A stretch of 40,956 nucleotides of DNA from Dissophora ornata (taxonomy: Eukaryota; Mortierellomycota; Mortierellomycetes; Mortierellales; Mortierellaceae). Positions 32,875 to 40,956 of the stretch are shown here, piece after piece; position 1 is the stretch's first letter, and the number at the start of each line of letters is the position of its first letter. Position numbers and translations under genes: made by a program. The notes beneath the pieces are model-generated. The model was not told where the DNA came from. It was given only the letters and a program-made list of their open reading frames with translations, and made no database searches. The stretch is from the NCBI GenBank assembly GCA_025201705.1, contig MU616803.1, positions 1 through 40,956 of the forward strand. The letters are read 5' to 3'.

Positions 32875-35055
32875 CTACAACTTGGCTCCATACATCATGC
32901 TCGCAACCTTCATGCTCTGCCTCATACCGAGGTCCAACATGATCTCCTCGGAACCGCCAGGAATAGCATAGGCACGGACCTCGCGGTAGATACGCTCGAC
33001 CTTCTCACCCTGACCGCCGCGGGTGTATGCAAGGCCTCCAAAGATCTGGGAGGCTTCGCGAGCGCAGTACTCAAGCGTCTGAGTTGCTTGGGCCTTGAGC
33101 AGGGCAATGGGACCACCGAGCTTGATCATCTGCAAGTCCTCAGGCATGGTCATGGTCTGGTAGATAACATTCTCGGTCCAAGAGTGGGTGGCTTCGATCT
33201 GACGAGACATGTGAGCAAGCTTGTTGCGGAGAACGGGGTGGTTAACGAGCTTGACATCAAAGGTCTTGCGCTTGCTACCGTACTTGATAGCCTCCTCGAG
33301 ACAGACACGGGCAAGACGGTTAGCCTGAACGATAATGCCCATACGCTCATGATTGAAGTTTTCAACAATGTACTTGAAGCCGCGGTTCTCCTTGCCGACA
33401 ATGTTGGCCTTGGGAACGAAGACGTCCTCAAAGTTGATATAGGCAGTGCCGGAGGACCAGACACCAGAGCACTTCATCTGGCGGGTGCTGACACCCTTCA
33501 TGGTGCGCTCAATCAGAAGCAAGGAGACACCGCCCATGCCCTCTCCACCAGTGCGGACGGCAACGGTGAAAAAGTCGGCAAAGGTTCCGTTAGTGATCCA
33601 CTTCTTCTCGCCGTTGACAATGTATCCGTCGTTGGTCTCGTTCGCGACCGTGGCCAAGTTGGCTACATCCGAACCGGCAGATGGCTCTGTAATGGCCAAG
33701 CATATTATTTTGCGACCAGCCAAGCAGTCGGGGACGACGCGACGCTTCAACTCCTCAGAGCCGTGGTTGATGATAGGTGGGAGACCAATGCCAAGACCAC
33801 CGCCGACACCCCAGAGAACACCGCCGGATCCGCAACGTGCGAGCTCGTCGCCGATGATAAAAGAATGGAAGGGATCGAATTCTGCTGGATTCACGATGGC
33901 ATTGGGACCGCCCTTGAAGAGAGTAGTCTTTTCGACATCGAAGTAGTCCGTAGGCAGCTTGCCGTTGCCAGCGATAGCAGCGAGCACACCCATATCGGCG
34001 CACTTCCTGAACAGCGACATGGGTACTTGCTTGGCCTCATCCCACTCGTGGACAAAGGGCATGATCTCGTTGTCGACAAAGACGCGCATGACGCGGCGGA
34101 GACGGCGGTGAGACTCGGTGTAGTATGGGCTGCCCCAATGCTGGTACCTGTTGATTTTTTCGAAATATCGGTTGTGAATATTATTGGTTTTGCATAAAAG
34201 CGGATGTACACACACGTGAAAAAACATACCAAGATGGGTCGCCAAAAGGAACCATGTCGCCAAACTGGATGTCGTCTTCATTTTCTGGGACCGCTTCGGC
34301 GGCCTCGTTGGCGCCGTCCTTGGGTGCCTCGCCAATGACTCCTATGCAGAGTGCGCCGTACTTCTCGAGAACACCTGTGAATGATATAAAGCTGATGTTG
34401 AGTCATCTAGACACGAATCGCGTTCACCTGAAATTTGAAGATGTAAATACTCAATACTCGAAGAAATACTCACCAGCGTTGTGGAAGGCATCGAACTGCT
34501 TCGTGGCATCCGTGCCAGCGTTTTTCAAGATGATTTTCTATTTCGGCGAAAAATCCGGTTTGAGCATATCTGGGTCAATGCTTCCGCACCACGCGCTTTA
34601 CTCAGACGTGTCTTCATTCATTCCTATTCTCATTCACTCATCTAATCCCTCATTCATCCTTATGATGTTTGCCATCACAAGGTTCATCCCCTCTCCACAC
34701 ATTGTCAAACTTAGAATCTCGAGACTCGGATTTTGCGTTATTTGCTTCCGTTGGTGACATTCCAACTCCGGTGCTTCTCCTCTGTCGTCAAGAAAAGACG
34801 ATTTAGTTCTTTACCTTGCCGCCGGGATGGTCGTTCAGGAACGAAGACACGTCGTAAACCTTATCGTGGATGATGACCCAGCAATCATTCTGCAGAATAG
34901 AGGGATAATAGTGATGATAATAGAGTGAGTATTCACAATGGGCAGGAGCGACGTGTTTTTCTGAAGCACTGAATATCGCGACTCCCATGTAAGAAGACAC
35001 TGACCTCGGAGTTGTGGGTGGCAACCTGCTTGACAGAGTAATATCCAGCACTCAT
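32875..35055 (-). CDS. Cytochrome b5 / acyl-CoA dehydrogenase fusion, PTS1 end
   Basis: Five exons close in phase: 35055-35005, 34889-34815, 34537-34474, 34374-34230 and 34147-32875, giving 535 aa. Residues 1-80 are a cytochrome b5 domain: [13 protein letters not shown], then [18 protein letters not shown] and the haem-binding HPGGK, with a second haem histidine expected in DAFHNAG. A short acidic linker leads to an acyl-CoA dehydrogenase of about 410 aa. It has the family signatures [14 protein letters not shown] and GEKKWITNG, the FAD-side region [19 protein letters not shown], and the terminal [19 protein letters not shown]. In GGSEEIM the catalytic Glu position of short/medium-chain enzymes appears filled. 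The protein ends GAKL; AKL fits the peroxisomal PTS1 consensus. This argues for a peroxisomal enzyme that may pass electrons through b5. The electron route is inference. The b5-dehydrogenase fusion is known in fungi. Confidence 0.93.
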
Positions 35056-35210
35056 AATGGGGATTAGATCTCGCTTGTGTTCAAAGAGACTTTCGAGTCG
35101 AGATTTGAACTGGAAGCGAAGGGGGAAGTTCAGGTCCGAGATGGCGGAAAAAACGAAGATTGAATAACTGGGAGATTGGTGTTGGAAGAGAAGAAAGTAG
35201 AAAGGAAGAG

Positions 35211-35236
35211 AAAAAAAAACAAACAAACAAACAAAC
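35211..35236 (+). repeat. (AAAC)n microsatellite
   Basis: An A-run followed by about five AAAC units, in the upstream region of the b5-dehydrogenase gene. Confidence 0.85.
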
Positions 35237-35270
35237 TGGTGATGTTCTCTGTAATTCAATTCTCGTCCAT

Positions 35271-35290
35271 TCTCTCTCTCTCTCTCTCTT
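35271..35290 (+). repeat. (CT)n microsatellite
   Basis: About nine to ten CT dinucleotides; GA on the strand of the b5-dehydrogenase gene, about 220 bp before its ATG. Confidence 0.85.
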
Positions 35291-36141
35291 TCGGTGTTTT
35301 GCTCCGGAGGCCAAACATGTCGGGTCGATGAAGGTCGCCCTCGGTCACGTTCGGTTCCCACTTTTTAGTTTGTAGGAAAGGCACCCCTGTCTACTCTCCA
35401 CCTAATTTGGTACATCCATATTTGGCGCAGGGTACAGGAACAGCGCCCATTGATATCTCATATGAGACATCCTCCAAGCAATAGCCGTCATCCCCGAACT
35501 TTTGCCGCCCATCTTGCTGTCCAATCTTACAAACAGTCGCCAGAGGAGATATCAACACGAAGTGCATGTAGTGCATGCAGTTCCACCTCAGGGGTCAACA
35601 ATACCGCGTGATGTCCACCAGTGCACGTTCCTGCGGGGACCGGGACTTTCTGCATCCTCGACGGTACTGCATGTCGCCCACTCCTGTCTCGGCAGACTGT
35701 CATTCTCCGTCCGCCGATCAGATTGACACAAATCTATCGCTCTGCTTCCTGAGCAGCTGTCTCAAATGTGTAAACGGTCCGGGCAGCCCAGGCAATGGTA
35801 CGCATTATAACTGGATACGAGTGTGCGCTCTTGGGCACTCTTCAACCAAGCATTGGTGATTGATAATAACGTTCAAGTGGTCAAAATTGGGAGAAGAAAG
35901 ATTCTGGGAAGGGCAAAGGATGTCGGTCTGGACACATGCGCCCTCTCTGTACTGACTCCAAACCGCGTCAAACAAACAACGGCATTTCGCCAGCATGTCC
36001 TCCCCATGGCCAAATGAGTTTGTGTTGACGATCATGTCGCGCCCTCATTGCTCTGCACGTCACCCGCAATGGTCGACACAACCCCTTTCGCCAGCCTTAC
36101 TGGCCTCCCAGGTAACTCTCTCGTCTGGACGTAGACTGTGG

Positions 36142-36913
36142 CTACTTGGCTTTGACGACCTGTATACGTGTCTGCAAGAGTTGGGTCTCCTCTTTGAATT
36201 GCGCCTTTGAACGAAGGTCGCCAGAAGAACCTGCAAGGGACGGGTGTTGACCATCTTGACTTAGCATATCTCGACAGTACTCGCCAACGACCACCAAGGT
36301 CGCCGTAGAACTCGCTCCTTTGAGCAAGGGCTCGACGATTGCTGTTCCTGCTTTCGAAAACTTAAAGTTTGCGCCTTAATTGTAGGCAATATTTAGAGCC
36401 TGAAGTGGGGCCTCGGTTGGATAGACTCTAATGAATAGCGTGTCAGTTCTGCTCCGACTTTTGGCATCTTTCTTGGGCTTTGATGTCCATATTTCCACAT
36501 GTCGACCACAGCTGTGCTCTTCCTTGGACAACGCAGGCGAGTTTTTGATTGGCGGTATTTCTGTTATGTCAGTACTCAGATCACACCTGTCTAATGTGAA
36601 GTCGATGATGCTTCATTGCTGTGCTTGACGACTTTTCCAGGGTCAGCGTGCCCTCTGAGCCATTCCATCTCAGCCACCGATCTCTGTTAACGTGCGCAGT
36701 ATCGTTACCCATCAAGCTGCATATGGTGATCTCGACCGCTATCTCATTGTGCCACCCGATCGTTGCTGAACTAGTGTACGAAATTACATTACGACGGCAA
36801 AGCTGTCGATTTAGATAGCTGTAGGTTTGTCTCGTTGGTAGACCAGGATATCTGCCAATACGCCCGCTAACCCCACTTTGGTGGAAGACACAGGCCCTGA
36901 CACCTGCTAAATA
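36142..36913 (-). pseudogene. Decayed protein-coding gene of unknown family
   Basis: Two minus-strand frames carry convincing protein sequence. Segment A (36913-36584) has no stop and reads QTYSYLNRQLCRRN, then WHNEIAVEITICSLMGN. Segment B (36612-36142) reads DFTLDRCDLSTDITEIPP, then TDTLFIRVYPTEAPLQALN, then GTAIVEPLLKGASSTA and VVVGEYCRDMLSQ. Segment B is interrupted by a single in-frame TAA at 36376-36378, after which 77 more sense codons follow. A frame change in the 36584-36612 overlap joins A and B. No start codon is evident. I do not recognise the protein family. One stop plus one frame break over about 770 bp suggests fairly recent inactivation, or an unusual gene model that I have failed to resolve. 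Confidence 0.5.
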
Positions 36914-37066
36914 TTAGCCCTGTAAAATTAGTTGTCTGGTATCTGAACGATGATCCCGAATAAATACCATGCCGACGCTACGTGTTGCGATATCCTTGAG
37001 CAAGTTACCCGAATACATTTTATTGTTCCCTAGCCCGCCATATTTTCCTCTCTGCGATCGAATTTC

Positions 37067-37363
37067 CTAAACCGCTTCGTTGGTTAGAAAGACGCCAAAG
37101 GCGTCGCTGAATGGCATTTCATAGTAGGTAGCGTCCAAGGCCTTGAGCGGTTCCGAGAGTTCCATTTGCTCCATAGAGCCTCGGATGCATTTGATGTGGA
37201 TGAACGTGCATCCTTGGAACTCCTGAATTTGTACGATGAGATCGCAGTGCAGCGCACTGTTGGACTCATCTTCGAAGACAGGAGACTCTTCGCAAACGTT
37301 CAGCCATGCAAGCACGACAACCAAGCCTGCTAGTCCTAGACTGGGGTTTATCGGCGACAGCAT
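37067..37363 (-). CDS. Possible small secreted cysteine-containing protein
   Basis: A complete 98-aa frame from ATG 37363. The N-terminus is a plausible signal peptide or anchor (SLGLAGLVVVLAWLNV), followed by an acidic stretch and four cysteines in the mature part (NVCEES, LHCDL, QGCTF, IKCIRG). A TATA box (CTATAAAAG on the minus strand, 37395-37403) lies 32-40 bp before the ATG. That is close and would imply a very short 5' UTR. No homologue is recognised. Small size, low support from splicing and the gene-poor neighbourhood keep confidence moderate; it could be a chance frame. Confidence 0.4.
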   Translation of the reverse strand: MLSPINPSLGLAGLVVVLAWLNVCEESPVFEDESNSALHCDLIVQIQEFQGCTFIHIKCIRGSMEQMELSEPLKALDATYYEMPFSDAFGVFLTNEAV

Positions 37364-37394
37364 CTTAGATGTTCTAGCTGCTCAATTTGCGACA

Positions 37395-37403
37395 CTTTTA
37401 TAG
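37395..37403 (-). promoter_or_regulatory. TATA box upstream of the small secreted-protein frame
   Basis: CTATAAAAG on the minus strand, directly upstream of the 98-aa frame starting at 37363. Confidence 0.35.
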
Positions 37404-38555
37404 CCGGAGACTGCAAAAGAAGACATCGGTATCGTGGCATTAGGAACAGTATCTGAAGGTGGCCAAAGCTCCTGCCGACGTAGTCGTTGTTCGGTATCAT
37501 TTCCCTTGATTCAAAATACAGCTACAAGACCGCCTACACGGCACTCTCTTGCCTTGTCCTCCTTATCCTCATGATGTATATTGCCCATGACAAAGAAGAT
37601 CAAGACTTTGTTTTATTATACATCAAATTGTGAATGGCGTGAGCTGCAGAAATTCGTCAAGACACCCTACGATGGAGATGGTGCAGTGAAATAAGCGACG
37701 ACTACGCTAATTTTCGTGGTACTGGGTATATATAGGGGCGAACCCGGTCGGCTGGTTCTCTGATAGCCCTTGTTTGATTGAAGAACGACTGCAATGCCAC
37801 TATTCCTTTGTACCGAAAGAAAATGCCGTCGACCAGGCGCAGAGTTCGACGAGGCAATTCGATCTGTTAAGACCAACACGCGTCTTCAGGTATTAGTGAG
37901 GTTCGTGGGAATCTTTTCTACTGGTGCCTGGCGACGACGCACTCAGTTGCAGTGAACTACCTTGCCTTCAATGACGACGTTACGGCCGCGTGTTGCCCGT
38001 TATCATTGTCGACCAAAATTTATTCGCCGCATCCAATCATGTCACATGCGCAGCAGCCGGGGTTTGAGGCTACTTTGTACTTTTGTTGTTTTCTTTTCGA
38101 TTCTACGACGCACTGATAATTGGCGCAATGGCCAAGACAACAGATATTCAAACAAAAACGTGACAAATCACTTAATCACTTCCAACTGACACCTGTTGTA
38201 GACAATTTCGTTGTCCAAATGGGGAAACTTTGCCGCCCATCACAACAATGACGTTTGGGGCTGATTTCAAATTTTTTTTGAGGCTCCGCATCTTTTCTCC
38301 CTCGGGTTCCGTTCCTGCTCCGGAAAAATACCTTCCTGAGTGGGGAAAGACAAAAGCCACAGGGGCAACAAAAAGCAAATGAGCATAATGTTCCCTACCT
38401 TTGCAACCTTTGTAAAAACCCTTGTGCAACAACTGATGCATCACAATGAGCAACGCTGCGTTAGAATTTTAAGCATCGATTCCATGGGATACAGACAGAC
38501 ATCATTATCATTGAAAGATGTGTATTGCGAGGACAGCTGAAAAATGGATTGTGTT

Positions 38556-38582
38556 TGTGTGCACGTGCATATGTGCATATGT
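38556..38582. other. 27-nt perfectly alternating purine-pyrimidine tract
   Basis: Every base alternates pyrimidine/purine for 27 nt. The tract contains GCACGTGC and TGCATATG palindromes and an E-box CACGTG at 38562-38567. Such tracts can adopt Z-DNA; that is inference. Confidence 0.7.
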
Positions 38583-38625
38583 TAGCTGTTCATTGGGACA
38601 CGAAACGGCCAGATCGCGTCAGGTC

Positions 38626-38646
38626 GGGGGGCTCGGGTGGGGTGGG
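38626..38646 (+). other. G-quadruplex motif
   Basis: Four G-runs of 6, 3, 4 and 3 with loops of 3, 1 and 1 nt. This fits the intramolecular G4 consensus with very short loops. Confidence 0.7.
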
Positions 38647-39048
38647 AGTAGAATGTGGCCAGGGAAAGTGGATGGGAGGCACCAGAGACAGAATGTAGAT
38701 AAGATGTGATCAGGTGGGTAAACTCTAGGCCGAAATCAAAATTAAAAGATAGACCATACATTAACAAGGAACAGGGAATAGTTGCTTGTCTCACACATGG
38801 AATGTGCAAAGGAAATCCCAGGAAGGGGACAGGGTGTTTCGTTATGCCGCTTGCTGTTTCCTTGATTTGACGAACAGTTTCTGTTACGACTAGTCAGGAG
38901 GTCATTGCGTTCGAGTCTGACCTTCTAGTATGTTGGAGTGCACTCCAGATTCAAACAAAGCTAGTGGGCCATGGCATAGGAAGCGCTCAGATGCATGGTT
39001 TGAAGATGCGGGGGAGATCAGCAAAGGTCTATGGTATTTCGCAGGAAG

Positions 39049-39114
39049 CGGACAAGGTGGGAGCGGACAGGGTGGGGGCGGACAGGGTGGGGGCGGACAG
39101 GGTGGGGGCGGATG
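39049..39114 (+). repeat. 15-bp G-rich minisatellite
   Basis: About four tandem copies of GGACAGGGTGGGGGC, the first copies diverged (GGACAAGGTGGGAGC). The copies hold at least six runs of three or more G with short loops. On the plus strand it is the end of a frame encoding SGQGG/GGQGG repeats, on the minus strand PPPPC repeats; neither frame has other support. Confidence 0.85.
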
Positions 39115-39115
39115 A

Positions 39116-39774
39116 GCGCTTTCATTGAGATATTTATTCTGGCTGGGCTCAAATGGGGCGCACCATATTACGGCACCTGGCGGTATAGAAAGCCCACACA
39201 TTGTACAGTACTCAACGGTGCATTGTTTTAACAATTTATATGAGCGCGTGGAGGCAGTGCATGTTATGGCCTCTAGAAAACAAGGGCATACCCCTTTAGC
39301 GCTGTCTTTTCTTCTCACGTTATTACTGGCACTCGGTTTCCGGTCAAAAGTAAACCTTTTTCACCTATCTGAATCCCCAGCGCCCACTTGCATGTACTGA
39401 ACGTGCTATTGATAGATAATTTGGAGGAGGGGACCGAAATGCCTGACAATCATTGATCTGCACAGTGGCCATCTTTATGCCGTCTCGATTACTTTATAGC
39501 ACCCGGTTTGACTGGGAACAAGTCATACATAGGCTACTTACCAATGTTTCTGTATAATGCCTTGTCTACGATCAAAATAAAGAGCGAGTCGGTCTCTAAC
39601 CGGGGTCAATGTATGTACCCTATTGAACATTGGTCTCGCCATATAATTGGCGAATGTGTCTATCGCTCTACCCGTATCTCCAATGGGTAAGGTTTAATGC
39701 TCCTATTTTTGCCCCGTGCTCTCAAAGACAGACGGGTGGATGGACGGACGGACGCGAACGCCAATCGTTCGATC
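39116..39774. other. Intergenic, nothing recognised
   Basis: About 660 bp without a supported gene; short frames on both strands have no recognisable motifs. Confidence 0.35.
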
Positions 39775-40142
39775 ATGAACACATGTGTGCATCGCGCTGA
39801 CTTTTTTTTACTTTTGTTTTTTGCAATTATGAGAAAGAAGGTAAGTACACTGTGGCGGTCCATCATTAGCCATGGGCACTTCTAAGTAGTTATCGCGTAA
39901 ATGGTATATGTTTTTGGGTAGGGCATGTACATTAATTCCGGATTCATACCTTGATCTTGCAGAAAGGCGTTGCCAAGGGAAAATACATTCCGGCTGAGGA
40001 ACGTTATCGTTTTCTTTTATTTTTGGAGACTGTGTATTGTGATGCAAATACAGTACAAGGGCTGCGCTATTTGATTTTTGTTCTTATTAATCAACACTGC
40101 TGTGTGTACCGGAGCTCAGCGTGCAGATCACTATTGAGTTGA
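39775..40142 (+). CDS. Weak two-exon model, 81 aa, unknown
   Basis: Exon 1 (39775-39840, 22 codons) has a hydrophobic run (FFLLLFFAIM) followed by MRKK and ends at an excellent donor GTAAGT. Exon 2 (39963-40142, 59 codons plus stop) begins after TTGCAG and reads KGVAKGKYIPAEERYRFLLF, then LRYLIFVLINQHCC. Both exons are phase 0. The case rests on splice signals and basic/hydrophobic patterning only; no family is recognised. Confidence 0.22.
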
Positions 40143-40956
40143 CAACATTGAACACAAACATAACATACAGCGTATTATACATGGATCTCATGGTACGGAT
40201 ACATTCCACAAATGCCATGCGATGCAACCCTCCATTGCTTATTACTAGATCCATTGTTGGTTGCAAGCATCAGTAATCGAACAGGGCCCATGATGCACCT
40301 TACAAGGAAACAGAGCTTGGTGAGAGAGAGAGAGAGGCGTAGGGCCAGCAGACGGGAATGATAAAGATATGGCACTGTGGAAGACATGTAAATGGACCTG
40401 ATTGACCGCAACGTTAGAAATGAAAGGAAGGCGAGGTAGGCGCAGGGAAATGAGAGGTGTACTTGGGACTCAAAGGATAGTGAGCGGGTAGAGCGAGGAT
40501 AGGCTAATCTGACACCGGGCGCGAGCGAACGATGGTGTGTCCGGGTTGAGTTTAGCCACTTATCACAGCTTTAGATCACAACCTTAGTGTCCCTGTGTTT
40601 GATTTATCGTTTGTCGCCCTGTAGAGCGTGGGCCGGGTCTTATTGTCCCGGACATATAGTGGACTGAATAACGACTGAATGCGGGGAGAGCGAAATTTCT
40701 ATAATCTGAGTTTTCATGTTTCGTTTAATGGTTTTGGAGCGATCAATGTCCGACGTCCCCAATCTGTGTCTTTGGCCGTGCCGCTGGCGGTCGGTGCCAT
40801 CCCTGCCGCAATTGCCGGGCCAAAAGGATATAAAGGTCTATCCTCACCCCCCCAATTCCGTTTTTTTTTCTACTCCATCAACTTTCTCTTTCTTTTTTTT
40901 TCCCTCCCTCATCTCATCGCTGCATATCTTTTTTTTTTTTTTTTTTTTTTTTTTTT
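40143..40956 (+). promoter_or_regulatory. Right edge: promoter-like region of a gene beyond the window
   Basis: No gene is seen. A GA repeat lies near 40324-40336. GGATATAAAGG holds a TATA box at 40829-40834 and is followed by a strongly CT-rich leader with several T-runs, ending in at least 25 T at the window edge. This is the composition of a fungal core promoter reading rightwards. The start codon is not in the window. Confidence 0.45.

Larger units (their letters stand above)
35056..36141. other. Promoter of the b5-dehydrogenase gene, then decayed sequence
   Basis: The first 330 bp are the promoter and leader of the b5-dehydrogenase gene and hold an AAAC run and a CT run. From about 35.39 to 36.06 kb short minus-strand frames with protein-like stretches occur (GQQDGRQKFGDDGYCLEDV near 35.5 kb; NTNSFGHGEDMLAKC near 36.0 kb) but are broken by stops. 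They may be the continuation of the decayed gene to the right. Confidence 0.35.
37404..38929. other. Gene-poor region with structured DNA tracts
   Basis: About 1.5 kb with no gene I can support. It has a TATATATA at about 37725, an alternating purine-pyrimidine tract (38556-38582) and a G-quadruplex-type run (38626-38646). Confidence 0.4.

Noticed and set aside
32860..34197. Long plus-strand open frame of 445 codons opposite the acyl-CoA dehydrogenase
   Set aside because: Shadow of the dehydrogenase coding strand; no protein-family motif, and the minus-strand gene has all expected signatures.
37794..37955. Plus-strand frame of about 53 codons (MPLFLCTERKCRRPG...) downstream of TATATATA
   Set aside because: Too short, no family motif, and a minus-strand frame overlaps it. 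The TATA-like stretch alone is not enough.
38905..38930. GTTCGAGTCTGAC resembling a tRNA B box
   Set aside because: No matching A box, no acceptor stem pairing within 90 bp. No tRNA gene was found in the window.
38902..39318. Minus-strand frame with PPPPC repeats
   Set aside because: Has no ATG at its upstream end and owes its length to the minisatellite; no other coding evidence.

Overview
This is nuclear DNA of a filamentous fungus. Genes are dense, on both strands, and cut by many short GT-AG introns (about 45-280 bp). Promoters and 5' leaders are CT-rich, and poly(A) hexamers (AATAAA) follow several stops. The proteins are clearly fungal. The large low-complexity and leucine-rich-repeat-like proteins remind me of Mortierellomycota (Mortierella and relatives). 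That placement is from memory and was not checked by search.

Layout, left to right. 0.45-1.3 kb: a decayed reading frame resembling the 3' end of a non-LTR retrotransposon ORF (-). 1.39-3.88 kb: coatomer delta subunit (+, 10 coding exons). 4.11-4.95 kb: frataxin (-), divergent from a mitochondrial bL9 ribosomal protein (5.13-6.35 kb, +). 6.92-9.73 kb: SNG1/DUF3533 membrane protein (+). 9.96-11.59 kb: delta-aminolevulinate dehydratase (+). 11.96-20.97 kb: three diverged paralogues of an unrecognised family (P1 +, P2 +, P3 -). 21.91-23.16 kb: tetraspanin (-). 24.30-27.03 kb: PX-PB1 scaffold protein (-). 27.79-30.20 kb: CCA tRNA nucleotidyltransferase (-), divergent from ELP3 (30.55-32.80 kb, +). 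32.88-35.06 kb: cytochrome b5/acyl-CoA dehydrogenase fusion (-). From 35.1 kb to the right edge coding density collapses: a decayed gene (36.14-36.91 kb, -), a possible small secreted protein (37.07-37.36 kb, -), G-rich and alternating purine-pyrimidine tracts, a 15-bp minisatellite, a weak two-exon gene model at 39.8-40.1 kb, and a promoter-like stretch at the right end.

The housekeeping genes fall into themes rather than pathways. Frataxin, bL9m and HEM2 concern iron-sulfur/haem supply and mitochondrial translation. CCA1 and ELP3 both mature tRNA and share a 348-bp intergenic region. The least explained content is the P1-P3 family. All three have a short N-terminal domain ending in a 'PY/CY-x-PG-x(2-4)-VV' type motif, then a rapidly diverging linker. 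P2 and P3 end in a long leucine-rich-repeat-like half; P1 keeps only its beginning.

Exon borders were derived by hand from splice signals and reading-frame phase. Most multi-exon models close exactly in phase. The PX-PB1 middle exon and the 39.8 kb model are the least certain.
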